NCBI GenBank assembly: GCA_036489315.1
Contig: DASXFZ010000029.1
Location: 1-64,000, forward strand
Source of the DNA: Candidatus Cybelea sp.
GTDB taxonomy: Bacteria; Vulcanimicrobiota; Vulcanimicrobiia; Vulcanimicrobiales; Vulcanimicrobiaceae
Length of the DNA: 64,000 nucleotides
Direction: 5' to 3'
Shown: positions 16,634 to 24,936 of the stretch, piece after piece
Layout of the letters: the number at the start of each line of letters is the position of its first letter
Numbering within the stretch: the first letter of the stretch is position 1
Position numbers and translations under genes: made by a program
Notes under the pieces: model-generated
What the model saw: only the letters and a program-made list of their open reading frames with translations
Database searches by the model: none
What the model was told of the DNA's origin: nothing

Positions 16634-17440
16634 ATGGACTTACGAATAGCGGGAAAAACGGCGCTCGTCACCGGCGCCTCCTCGGGGCTGGGGGAAGCGG
16701 TCGCGCTGGCGCTGGCAGGCGAGGGCGTTAAGCTGGCGCTCGCGGCGCGGCGCGTCGATCGACTCGAGACGGTCGCGGCCAACGCCCGCAAGCTCGGGGC
16801 GCCGCAGGCGCGCGCCTTCGAGCTCGATCTCCAAGATTCGGACTCGGTGGCCTCCGCGATCGCCGCGGTCACCAGCGGCTGCGGGCATCCCGATATCGTC
16901 GTGCTCAATGGCGGCGGCCCTAAGGCCGGACGCTTCGGCGATCTCACCCTTGCCGACTGGGACGGCGCCTACCGCCTGTTGCTGCGCGGGATGCTCCAAG
17001 TACTCGCGGCCGTGGTCCCGCCCATGCGGGCCAACCGCTGGGGCAGAGTCGTCGCCCTGACCTCGACCTCGGTCAAGCAGCCGATCGATAACCTCTTGCT
17101 CTCCAACGCGTTTCGAACCGCGCTCGTGGCGACCTTGCGGACGCTGGCCGCCGACGTCGCGCCCGACGGAGTGACGGTCAACTCCATCGCGACCGGGCGC
17201 ATCGAAACCGCTCGCTTGCGCTCGCTTTACGGCGACGACGAGGCCAAACTGCGTGCCGCCGGCAGCGAAGTACCGATCGGCCGGGTTGCCACCCCGGCCG
17301 AGTTTGCGCCGCTACCCGTTTTTCTCTGCGGCGAGCCTGCTGCGTATGTCACGGGCCAGGATCTCGGTGGACGGCGGCTTGACCCGTGGCCTTTTCGGCT
17401 AGCGACAAGCAAAGGTCGGCTTCCCGGCGGCTTCGAATGA
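16634..17440 (+). CDS. SDR-family oxidoreductase with apparent C-terminal frameshift
   Basis: A short-chain dehydrogenase with a Rossmann nucleotide motif TGASSGLG (13-20) and NGGG in place of NAGG. The region that normally holds Tyr-x3-Lys reads LLLSNAFRT (Ser157, Arg161), so the catalytic Tyr and Lys are absent; a subgroup of ketoacyl-reductase-like SDRs has a similar SNxxR block. The annotated frame ends in an atypical Arg/Pro-rich tail. From 17361 another frame reads [13 protein letters not shown] and stops at TAG 17400-17402, which is the expected SDR ending after VTGQ. So an indel lies near 17360 (two bases missing or one extra), either a sequencing error or a real mutation. Substrate unknown. 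Confidence 0.85.
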   Translation: MDLRIAGKTALVTGASSGLGEAVALALAGEGVKLALAARRVDRLETVAANARKLGAPQARAFELDLQDSDSVASAIAAVTSGCGHPDIVVLNGGGPKAGRFGDLTLADWDGAYRLLLRGMLQVLAAVVPPMRANRWGRVVALTSTSVKQPIDNLLLSNAFRTALVATLRTLAADVAPDGVTVNSIATGRIETARLRSLYGDDEAKLRAAGSEVPIGRVATPAEFAPLPVFLCGEPAAYVTGQDLGGRRLDPWPFRLATSKGRLPGGFE

Positions 17441-17450
17441 CCCGGCCGAT

Positions 17451-18017
17451 ATGCAGGGAGTTGAGGGAAAACGCGTGGCCGCGCTGATCGGCGATGGTTT
17501 CGAAGAGATCGAGCTCATAGAGCCGCGGCGGGCGCTCGAGGAGGCCGGTGCGATCGTGACGGTCGTCGGTACCGACGAGCGAGCGCGCCAGCGCATTCGT
17601 GGAAAACGCGGCTTGGACGACGGTCAGAGCCTTCGGGCCGAGGAGCTCGTCGGCGATTGCACCGCTGAAGACTTCGACGCGCTGCTGATTCCCGGAGGCA
17701 GCTCGCCGGATCGGATTCGGATGGATCGCGAAGTCCAGCGTTTCGTCCGCGATATCGATGCGCTCAAAAAGCCGGTGCTCGCCATCGGTCACGGAGCGCA
17801 GGTGCTGATTTCGGCACAGCTGGTGCGCGGGCGGCAAGTGACCGGCGTGCATTCGATCGCCGACGACATCCGCAATGCCGGCGGACTCTATCGCGATCAG
17901 CCTACCGTCTCGGATTCCAACTGGGTAACGACGCGAGGCAGCGAGGATCTCGCCCAGTTCAATCGCGCGGCACTCGAGAAGCTGGCGACGGCGATCCCCG
18001 TCGCGCCCGTAACGTAA
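17451..18017 (+). CDS. DJ-1/PfpI-superfamily protein lacking the nucleophile cysteine
   Basis: 188 residues of the DJ-1/PfpI flavodoxin-like fold: VAALIGDGFEEIEL with the conserved Glu, VVGT, FDALLIPGG and VTGVHSIADDIRNAGG. Active members have a nucleophile elbow A-I-C-H-G; here it reads AIGHGAQ (Gly113). A single G-for-T change in the codon (GGT instead of TGT) accounts for it. Relatives act as glyoxalases, deglycases or stress chaperones; this copy is probably catalytically altered. It follows the SDR gene by 48 nt from that gene's likely true stop and may share its transcript. Confidence 0.85.
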   Translation: MQGVEGKRVAALIGDGFEEIELIEPRRALEEAGAIVTVVGTDERARQRIRGKRGLDDGQSLRAEELVGDCTAEDFDALLIPGGSSPDRIRMDREVQRFVRDIDALKKPVLAIGHGAQVLISAQLVRGRQVTGVHSIADDIRNAGGLYRDQPTVSDSNWVTTRGSEDLAQFNRAALEKLATAIPVAPVT

Positions 18018-18035
18018 AAAGCGCGCCCAGCCCCG

Positions 18036-18626
18036 CTACGGTCTCGGGGCCCAGAGGGGATCCCAGCGCGCCAGCGTTTCGCCGTACTGCCGCAGCGCGG
18101 CAAACGCGACGATGGCACAAAACGCGAACTCGGGGAGAACGAGCCGCTCGGCGACGCCCAGCGAATACGCGACAACGCTCGTCAAGCAGGCCAACACCAC
18201 GTAGAGCGCGCGCGTCCAGCCGAGCCGGACCGTTGCCGAGAGCGCCACGAGCGAACAGGCGATGACCGCCGGCGATACGGCCAGCAGCGTCGCAGCGGCG
18301 TCGGGCGAGCCGCGGGCGATTTGAACGCCGGCGTAGACAATCGTCGCCAGTAGGCCGGCTGCACACGGGACGGCCGCCTTCGCCCGCGCAAGCTCGCGGC
18401 CGAAGAGCGGTGCGCTCTGCTCGCAGCGGTCGAGGTGGGGATGCCGTCCCGGCGTCTGATCGAGCGCGATCGCGACGGCGAGCAAGGAGCAGCAAAAAAG
18501 CGGCGCCGTGACGCCTGCCGGCTGTACGAGCGCCACCAGCACCGCGACGGAGCACGCGTAGAGCACCAGGCGGCGAGAGACGTACAGCCGCGCTTGGAAC
18601 ATTGCGGCAAAGGCGCGCGAGGTCAC
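18036..18626 (-). CDS. Polytopic membrane protein, possible partner of the ABC-like protein
   Basis: 196 residues from GTG at 18626, which overlaps the stop of the upstream ABC-like gene (GTGA). About five hydrophobic helices are visible (LVLYACSVAVLVALVQPAG, FCCSLLAVAIAL, AAGLLATIVYAGVQI, SPAVIACSLVALSAT, ALYVVLACLTSVVAYSLG, FAFCAIVAFAAL). The position and size suggest the permease half of a two-gene transporter-like unit. I recognise no specific family. Convergent with the PfpI-like gene, 18 nt apart. Confidence 0.6.
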   Translation of the reverse strand: MTSRAFAAMFQARLYVSRRLVLYACSVAVLVALVQPAGVTAPLFCCSLLAVAIALDQTPGRHPHLDRCEQSAPLFGRELARAKAAVPCAAGLLATIVYAGVQIARGSPDAAATLLAVSPAVIACSLVALSATVRLGWTRALYVVLACLTSVVAYSLGVAERLVLPEFAFCAIVAFAALRQYGETLARWDPLWAPRP

Positions 18627-19147
18627 GTAAATGCCTGCGCGGCGGCGGCGTGCGCGTGCGTCGAAAGCAGCGCGCAATCGCCGGCGACGTCCAAGATCTG
18701 CCGGGCATACGCCGCCTGCGGCCGATCGATCACCAGCAACTGCGGCATACCGATCAGCGCGCCGATCAGTGGATATGCAAAAGCCTCGTGCATGCCCTCG
18801 AGGCGCTCGCGCAGACTCGCTGCATGGCCCTGCGCCCGCCGCGCCTCGACGTTCCACAGCGCGGCACGATAGGCGATGTAGCGGCCAAACGCGGTGTCGT
18901 CGAGCGCGAGGGGCTCGTGCGGCACGAATCCCGCGATGCGTTTGCAATGCACGGACTGCACGCGCGGATCGTAGTCGCCGATCAGCACGCTTCCGCTCGA
19001 CGCCTTCGCAATCGCGGCAGCCATTAGCGCGACGATCGTCGCTTCCAACGGCGTCTCGAAGTTCAGAGCGGCGCGTTGGCCGCCGGCCAGCTCGAGCGTA
19101 ACCGGGCCGCCCGAGACGGCGGCATTCGTGAAGAACGCCTTCCTCAT
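18623..19147 (-). CDS. ABC-ATPase-like protein without a Walker A motif
   Basis: 174 residues from ATG at 19147 (ATG at 19162 or 19210 also possible). The layout follows an ABC nucleotide-binding domain: a strand, SGSVLIGDYDP (like the SGxVxxxG step), RIAGFVPHEPLALDDTAFG (like the Q-loop region) and a Walker B-like MPQLLVIDRP, then a switch-like LLSTHAH. Where GxxGxGKS/T should be, the sequence reads PLEATIVALMAAAIAKA, so ATP binding looks lost. No LSGGQ is visible either. It is coupled by a 4-nt overlap to a membrane protein gene. Likely a degenerate ABC subunit with a structural role; the identification is by pattern only. Confidence 0.6.
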   Translation of the reverse strand: MRKAFFTNAAVSGGPVTLELAGGQRAALNFETPLEATIVALMAAAIAKASSGSVLIGDYDPRVQSVHCKRIAGFVPHEPLALDDTAFGRYIAYRAALWNVEARRAQGHAASLRERLEGMHEAFAYPLIGALIGMPQLLVIDRPQAAYARQILDVAGDCALLSTHAHAAAAQAFT

Positions 19148-19202
19148 GCGCAGCAGCGCCATCGCGGCAAGAGCATTCCACGAAGGCGGCCAACTCACTG
19201 TC

Positions 19203-20927
19203 GTGCCCACGAACGCGGAGGTCGCGCAAAGACTGCTGGAGATTCGGACGCTGATGGAGCTGGCGGGCGAATCCTTTTATAAGTACAGCGCCTATGAAAA
19301 GGCGGCAGCCTCGATCGAGAACGCTCCCCCGCTAGCCGATCTCGTCGCCGCCGGGGAGCATCGAAAGCTTGCCGGGATCGGCAAGACGATCGCCTGCGCC
19401 GTCGAGCAGCTGGTCGCGTCCGGCACGTGCGATCAGCTCGAGGAGCTTTACTTGCGCTACCCGCGGACCCTGATGGAGGTCCTCGGCGTCAGCGGAATCG
19501 GTACGAAGACCGCGGCGATGCTTTTCACGGATTACGGCATAGCCTCGCTTGCCGATCTGGAAGCCGCCGTCGCTGCCGGAACGCTTCTCGGCGTCCCTCG
19601 ACTGGGAAGCAAGACGATCGAGAATTGGAAGCGCGGCATTCTTGCCTATCGGGGGCGGCAGCAGCGAACGCCTTTGCCCAAGGCCTTAGCCATCGCCCGC
19701 CTCGCCGTCGACTACCTCCGCGAGGGGCCGGCGCTCGAACGCCTCGCGTTTGCGGGCAGCCTGCGACGCAGCGAGGTGACCGTCGGCGACATCGACATCG
19801 TCTGCACCTCGCCGCAAGCGGCCGACGTGGTGGCGCACTTTGTCCGGTGGAAGAGCGCCGAAGCCGTTTTGGCGGAAGGGCCGACCAAAGCGAGCATTTG
19901 GCTGCGGGGCGGCCTGCAGATCGACCTGCGTGTCCTGCCCGACCACCTCTACGGTAATCTGCTGCAGCATTTCACCGGGTCGCGGGACCACAACATCAAG
20001 CTTCGCGAGTACGCCGTTCGCCGCAGCCTGCGCGTAAGTGAAAACGGAATCCTCAACCTCGAAAACGGCGAGGTCACGACCTGCAGCAACGAAGCCGGCG
20101 TTTACGCGGCGCTGGGGATGCAGTACATCCCGCCCGAGCTGCGCAGCGGACAAGATGAGATCGAGTTCGCGCGCAACGGTGCAATCCCGGTTCTCGTCGA
20201 CCTGCCGGATCTGCGCGGCGACTTCCACATGCACACCACTTATAGCGACGGCGACGACACGCTCGAGGCAATGATTGCGGCCGCCGCGGCTCGAGGCTAC
20301 GAGTACCACGCGATCAGCGACCACTCCGGCGGCCGACGAAAATTCGGGATGGACGCCGCAGCGGTGCGACGCCAGCGGGAAGAGGTTCGCGCGCTAAGCG
20401 AGCGCTACGGGATCGCGACGCTCTGCGGCAGCGAGGTCGACATTCTGCCGGACGGCGCACTGGACTTCGACGACTCCGTTCTCGCACGGCTCGACATCGT
20501 GATCGCTTCGGTTCACACAGCGACGTCTCAATCGCGCGAGGAGATGACGGCGCGGCTGATCCGCGCCTGCGAGAATCCCTACGTTAACATCATCGGCCAC
20601 CCGACCGGGCGCCGGTTCGAGGGATCGCCGGGCTACGAGTTCGACTACGATGCCGTATTCGCGGCGGCCGCGCGCACCGGAACCGCGCTCGAGATCGACG
20701 GACAGGCCGCACGCCTCGACCTTCCCGCGGCGCTGGCGCGCAAAGCCAAGAGTTTCGGCGTAACGTTCTCGCTCGATAGCGACGCGCATCGCACCGGGGA
20801 CTTGAGCGCGACGGAGTTCTCGATCGGACAGGCGCGGCGAGCGGGCTTGGTCGCGGCCGACGTGCTTAACGCGCGGCCGCTGGCAGAGGTGCGCGCGTTC
20901 GTCGCGCGCAAACGCAGCGCCGCGTGA
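19203..20927 (+). CDS. polX: DNA polymerase/3'-5' exonuclease PolX
   Basis: 574 residues from GTG at 19203; the frame opens at 19128, but relatives begin near this Met/Val and upstream codons would overlap the divergent ABC-like gene. The N-terminal helix-hairpin-helix 8-kDa domain (FYKYSAYEKAA, LAGIGKTIACAV, VSGIGTKTAAML) is followed by the pol-beta palm with metal Asp residues in VGDIDIVCTS and DLRV, and a C-terminal PHP domain (DFHMHTTYSDGDDT, HAISDHS, GSEVDIL, GHPTGR, LDSDAHRTGD) giving 3'-5' exonuclease/endonuclease activity. It works in base-excision-type repair. Followed with GTGA overlap by a hydrolase gene. Confidence 0.95.
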   Translation: MPTNAEVAQRLLEIRTLMELAGESFYKYSAYEKAAASIENAPPLADLVAAGEHRKLAGIGKTIACAVEQLVASGTCDQLEELYLRYPRTLMEVLGVSGIGTKTAAMLFTDYGIASLADLEAAVAAGTLLGVPRLGSKTIENWKRGILAYRGRQQRTPLPKALAIARLAVDYLREGPALERLAFAGSLRRSEVTVGDIDIVCTSPQAADVVAHFVRWKSAEAVLAEGPTKASIWLRGGLQIDLRVLPDHLYGNLLQHFTGSRDHNIKLREYAVRRSLRVSENGILNLENGEVTTCSNEAGVYAALGMQYIPPELRSGQDEIEFARNGAIPVLVDLPDLRGDFHMHTTYSDGDDTLEAMIAAAAARGYEYHAISDHSGGRRKFGMDAAAVRRQREEVRALSERYGIATLCGSEVDILPDGALDFDDSVLARLDIVIASVHTATSQSREEMTARLIRACENPYVNIIGHPTGRRFEGSPGYEFDYDAVFAAAARTGTALEIDGQAARLDLPAALARKAKSFGVTFSLDSDAHRTGDLSATEFSIGQARRAGLVAADVLNARPLAEVRAFVARKRSAA

Positions 20928-21733
20928 TCGAGACGCTGAGCACCACCACGCCCGACGGCGCCGTCACCGGAGCCAGGTTCGTGCGCCCCGCGCAAGGCCG
21001 CGCGAAATGGACGAACCTCGTCTTCGTCCACGGCGTCGGTTCAACCGCGGCGATCTGGGATTCGCAGCTGGAAGCGTTCGGCGACGACTTCACCTCGATC
21101 GCCATAGAGCTGCGTGGAAACGGCGCGCTGCGGCCCGACCCCGCGCCGGCGCTGATCACGCGCAGCGGTTTTGCCCAGGACGTGCTTACCGTGCTCGACG
21201 AGCTCGGCGTCGAGCACTTCACGTTGGTTGGCTGCAGCCTCGGAGGCGTCGTCGCGTTCGAGTTATGGGGGCGGGTCGATCGCCGCTTCGACGCGCTCGC
21301 GACGCTCGGAAGCTTCGCGCGCTATCCCGATGGAGAGCGCGTCGCCGAGACTATTCGCGCGGCAGTGCTCGATGCCGGCAGCATGGCGGTCTTTGCACGG
21401 CGGCGCGCCGCACAACTGGGCTTGCCGCCGCAACGCATGGCCGAGACGATCGATCAGATGGCGTGCAAGTCGGTGCCTTCATACCTCGCGTCGACGACCG
21501 CCACGTGGACGGGCGACTACACGCCGATCCTGTCCTCGATCACCGTACCATCGTTGATCGCGTACGGCGAGTTCGATCCGGTTGCACCGCGCGAGCGCTC
21601 GGAGGAGATTGCCGCCGGCATCGGAGACGCAACCCTGGCCGCCGTACCCAACGCCGGCCACGTCGCCAACGCGGATAATCCAGCCGCGTTCAACGCAATG
21701 CTGCGCGATTTCTTGACGCGCCTGCATTCCTAA
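20924..21733 (+). CDS. Alpha/beta-hydrolase
   Basis: 269 residues starting at GTG overlapping the PolX stop. It has the oxyanion-hole strand VFVHGVGST, the nucleophile elbow GCSLGG (Ser near residue 104), a later acid in YGEFDPVAP and a catalytic His in NAGHVANADNP. This is the classic Ser-Asp-His set of small esterases, lactonases and C-C hydrolases such as 3-oxoadipate enol-lactonase. The substrate cannot be assigned. Confidence 0.88.
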   Translation: MIETLSTTTPDGAVTGARFVRPAQGRAKWTNLVFVHGVGSTAAIWDSQLEAFGDDFTSIAIELRGNGALRPDPAPALITRSGFAQDVLTVLDELGVEHFTLVGCSLGGVVAFELWGRVDRRFDALATLGSFARYPDGERVAETIRAAVLDAGSMAVFARRRAAQLGLPPQRMAETIDQMACKSVPSYLASTTATWTGDYTPILSSITVPSLIAYGEFDPVAPRERSEEIAAGIGDATLAAVPNAGHVANADNPAAFNAMLRDFLTRLHS

Positions 21734-21752
21734 GGAACCTCGCGAGAAGCCC

Positions 21753-23228
21753 ATGTACCGATCGTTCGGGCCGCTCGTCGCTACGATCGGCGCGCTCCTT
21801 CTGCTGGGCGTGACGCCCGCGCCGTTTGCGGGAGAGTCGCCGTGGAGCGATGCGCAGATTGCGTCGTTGGGTGCGCGGCTCGATCGCGCGCTGCGCGCTC
21901 CCGCGCTGCGTGGCGCACACGTTGGACTTCTCGCCGCCGATGCGCAGCGCGGCACCGAGCTCTACACGCACGATGCGGACGGCGAGTTCGCGCCGGCCTC
22001 GGCCTTTAAGCTGCTGGTCGGATCGGCGGCGCTGCGATATCTCGGAGCGAGTTTTACCTTCGTGACGACGGTGAGCAGCGATACGGCCATCGCCGGCGCA
22101 ACGCTCCCTGGGAACCTCTATCTGCACGGCGGTGGCGATGCGCACTTGACCGCAAGCGACCTGCGTTCCGCGGCGGCGGCGCTTTTTGGGGCGGGCCTGC
22201 GCCGCGTCGACGGCGCGTTGATCACCGACGCTTCGCACGATGACGCGCAGCGCTATGCGCCCGGCTGGTCCTGGGACGATCTGCCCTACGGCTATGCGGC
22301 GGCCGTTTCCGCGCTCGAACTCGAGGACGGAACGGTGCACGTCTACGTCACCCCGGGTGCCGCCGCGGGTGCGCCGTCGACGCTGCGCATCGAACCGCAA
22401 AGCGATGCGTTCATTATCGAAAACCGGGTCACGACCGCAGTGGCGAGCGCCGACGACACCACCGACGTCGCGCGCCCTTGGGATTTGCCGTTGACGATCC
22501 GTATCGTCGGGAGTTACCCCGCCGGCGCGCCGGAATCCGACGACCTAACGCCGAGCGTTCCCGATCCGGAGCGCTATGCCGGCGACGTTTTCCTGCGCGC
22601 GCTGCGCGCCGTAGGCATCTCGGTCGCCGGCGGCGTTCGCAGCGGTGTTACGCCCGTAAAACGCAGTACGCTCTGGCGGCACGCCTCCGTGGTGATGCCC
22701 GAACTGCTCTCCGAATTCTGGCTCCCCAGCGATAATCTGATGGGCGAACTCTTTCTCAAGGAGCTGGGCGCATCGCACGCCGGCGAACCGGGAACCTACG
22801 CCAGCGGCATCGCGCTGGAAGAAGAGTACCTGCGATCGCTGCACATCGACCCCTCAACGGTCGCGATCGCGGACGGCTCGGGCCTCTCCGTGTACGATCG
22901 CGTCACGCCGCGCGACCTCGTGACGGTTCTGCGCAGCGACTGGAACGGTCCGGCGCGCGAGAGCGTGCTTGCGGCACTCCCGGTGGCGGGCGTACGCGGA
23001 ACGCTAAAGAGCGACTTCACGGGAAGCCTTCTCGACGGAAAGGTGTACGCGAAGACGGGCTCGATGCGCCACACGCGAGCGCTGTGCGGATACATCGACG
23101 CGGCCGCTCACGGCCCGGTTGCGTTCTCGCTGCTCATCAACGGCTGGCTCGGCGATGACGACCCCGGCGGTGCCGCCGCCTTGGCGCGCGCCGAAGCGGA
23201 CCTGCTCGCAGCCTTCCTCTCGAACTAG
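21753..23228 (+). CDS. dacB: D-alanyl-D-alanine carboxypeptidase/endopeptidase (PBP4, family S13)
   Basis: 491 residues with an export signal. The three penicillin-binding motifs are in order: Ser83-x-x-Lys86 (ASAFK), SDN in PSDNLMGE after a large inserted domain, and KTGSM near the C-terminus. The S13 hallmarks LHGGGDAHL and DGSGLSVYDRVTPRDL are also present. It trims or cuts peptidoglycan peptide cross-links in the periplasm. Its last 4 nt overlap the end of convergent fdhD. Confidence 0.93.
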   Translation: MYRSFGPLVATIGALLLLGVTPAPFAGESPWSDAQIASLGARLDRALRAPALRGAHVGLLAADAQRGTELYTHDADGEFAPASAFKLLVGSAALRYLGASFTFVTTVSSDTAIAGATLPGNLYLHGGGDAHLTASDLRSAAAALFGAGLRRVDGALITDASHDDAQRYAPGWSWDDLPYGYAAAVSALELEDGTVHVYVTPGAAAGAPSTLRIEPQSDAFIIENRVTTAVASADDTTDVARPWDLPLTIRIVGSYPAGAPESDDLTPSVPDPERYAGDVFLRALRAVGISVAGGVRSGVTPVKRSTLWRHASVVMPELLSEFWLPSDNLMGELFLKELGASHAGEPGTYASGIALEEEYLRSLHIDPSTVAIADGSGLSVYDRVTPRDLVTVLRSDWNGPARESVLAALPVAGVRGTLKSDFTGSLLDGKVYAKTGSMRHTRALCGYIDAAAHGPVAFSLLINGWLGDDDPGGAAALARAEADLLAAFLSN

Positions 23229-24073
23229 TCTCTCGAGGCGCGGATCCGCTGCTCGGCCGCGTAGAGGTTCGCACGATTGCCGCGCACGAAACCGGCGAGC
23301 GTAACGCCGAACTCCCGCGCCAGATCGACGGCCAGACTGCTCGGCGCGGAGACGGAACCGACGATTGGAATACGCGCCATCAAGCTCTTCTGCAAGATTT
23401 CATAGCTCGCGCGTCCGCTGACCAGGAGAATGCAGCGCGCAAACGGCAGGCGCCCGTTGAGCAGCCCCCAGCCGACGAGTTTATCGACGGCGTTGTGCCG
23501 CCCGACGTCCTCGCGCACGGCGACGACGTCGCCGTTTTCGTCGAAGAGTGCCGCCGCATGGAGTCCCCCGGTCGACGCAAAGACTCGTTGCGCGGCACGC
23601 ATCCGCTCCGGCAGTTCGTAGAGCAGCGCGGGGTCGATCGCGACGTCATCGTCGATTGGCTCGACGCCGAGGTTCCGCAGGGAGTCGAGCTGCGCCCGCC
23701 CGCAGACGCCGCACGCGCTGCCGATCGTGAAATGGCGCTCGAAACGCGACAAATCGCCCGCGATCGTGCCGGGGCGGCACTCGATCGTCACGACGTTGTA
23801 CTGCTGCTGCGGATCGAGCGCCGGATCCAAACAGTAGGTGATCTCCGCGATGTCGTCTCGCGAGCGAACGATGCCTTCGTCGTAGAGAAAGCCCGCCGCG
23901 AGCTCGAAATCGTTGCCGGGGGTTCGCATCGTTATCGCGAGCGTCCGCATCGCGGCGGCCTCACCCAAGCGCAGCTCGAGCGGCTCTTCAGTAACGATCT
24001 CGTCGCGTCTGCGCGTGCGTATTGCACCGTCGAGGGCAACGACCTCGCCTTCGACGATGCGGCCGGGACGCAT
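23225..24073 (-). CDS. fdhD: Formate dehydrogenase accessory sulfurtransferase FdhD
   Basis: 282 residues. Landmarks are TEEPLELRL, TPGNDFELAAGFL, the conserved cysteine pair in GSACGVCG (Cys121, Cys124), FASTGGLHAAALF, EDVGRHNAVDKLVG and SGRASYEILQK. FdhD passes sulfur from IscS to the bis-MGD molybdenum cofactor of formate dehydrogenase. Start ATG 24073 with GGAGG just before it; GTG 24082 is an alternative that overlaps the preceding stop. It is the last gene of the formate dehydrogenase operon. Confidence 0.96.
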   Translation of the reverse strand: MRPGRIVEGEVVALDGAIRTRRRDEIVTEEPLELRLGEAAAMRTLAITMRTPGNDFELAAGFLYDEGIVRSRDDIAEITYCLDPALDPQQQYNVVTIECRPGTIAGDLSRFERHFTIGSACGVCGRAQLDSLRNLGVEPIDDDVAIDPALLYELPERMRAAQRVFASTGGLHAAALFDENGDVVAVREDVGRHNAVDKLVGWGLLNGRLPFARCILLVSGRASYEILQKSLMARIPIVGSVSAPSSLAVDLAREFGVTLAGFVRGNRANLYAAEQRIRASRD

Positions 24074-24081
24074 CGCCTCCA

Positions 24082-24936
24082 CTACGATTCCTTCTCTTCC
24101 GGACGGCTCTGCACGTAGGCGTACCCGAAACGCCCCTTGATGCAGAGGTGGCCGCTGGTGACGTGGTTTTCGATCGGTGAGGTCACCTTGACAATTTCGT
24201 TCTCGGCGACGTGGAGCGTCAGGCGGCAGCCCACGCCGCAGTAGGAGCAGATCGTATCGGTCTTCGTCTGCTCTTCTTCGTTCCACTCGCCGCGCGAACG
24301 CAGCTCGTGCTCCGACGAGAACATCAGCGCACCCGTCGGGCAGACGCCGATGCAGTTGCCGCAATACACGCACGCCGAATCGGGAAGCGGGACGTCGTAC
24401 TCCGTGGAGATATGCGCGTCGAATCCGCGCCCGGCAACCGCTATGGCAAAGGTGTTTTGGGCGTCGGTCCCGCAGGCCTCGACGCACTTGTAGCAGAGAA
24501 TGCACTTCGAATAGTCGCGCATGTAGAGCGCGTTGTCGATCTTCGGAGGTTGTGCCGCCGTCGCCGGTTGCGGGCCGTACCTGCCCGGATCGGCACCGTA
24601 TGCTTGGCAGTACCGTGCCATCTCCGGCGCGGTCGAAACGTCGACGCTCGAGGCGAGAAACTCAAGCACCATCTTACGGCTGTGACGGACGCGCTCCGAG
24701 TCGGTTTGAATCTTCATTCCCGCTTCGGCACGCCTGGCGCACGCGGGAACGAGCGCGCGCGAACCATCGAGCTCGACGACGCAGACCCGGCAGGCGTTGA
24801 CCGGAGTCAGCGATTGCAGGAAGCACAGCGTCGGCGTTTCGACGCCGGCTTCGCCGAGCGCGTGCAGGATCGTTGCGCCGGCGCGAACGCTCGCGGGCCG
24901 TCCGTCGATGGTTATGTCGATCGTCTCTGCGTTCAC
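24082..24936 (-). CDS. Formate dehydrogenase Fe-S subunit (split-off N-terminal part of the alpha subunit)
   Basis: 284 residues. An N-terminal [2Fe-2S] ferredoxin domain (four Cys in TLCFLQSLTPVNACRVC and VPACA) is followed by two [4Fe-4S] sets (CILCYKCVEAC, CVYCGNCIGVC), then a molybdopterin-oxidoreductase Fe4S4 domain (CSYCGVGCRLTL ... GHLCIKG). It stops right after that domain. In NAD-dependent formate dehydrogenases these modules form the N-terminal third of the alpha subunit, ahead of the molybdenum domains; here they are on their own gene, downstream of the catalytic and flavin genes. The cluster nearest the molybdenum would thus sit in a separate chain. Overlaps the upstream gene by 4 nt (ATGA). 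Confidence 0.9.
   Translation of the reverse strand: MNAETIDITIDGRPASVRAGATILHALGEAGVETPTLCFLQSLTPVNACRVCVVELDGSRALVPACARRAEAGMKIQTDSERVRHSRKMVLEFLASSVDVSTAPEMARYCQAYGADPGRYGPQPATAAQPPKIDNALYMRDYSKCILCYKCVEACGTDAQNTFAIAVAGRGFDAHISTEYDVPLPDSACVYCGNCIGVCPTGALMFSSEHELRSRGEWNEEEQTKTDTICSYCGVGCRLTLHVAENEIVKVTSPIENHVTSGHLCIKGRFGYAYVQSRPEEKES

Noticed and set aside
18036-19229. A single 397-residue minus-strand gene covering both ABC-like and membrane genes
   Set aside because: Its first half is an Arg-rich shadow. Two genes in different frames joined by a GTGA overlap fit the domain content.
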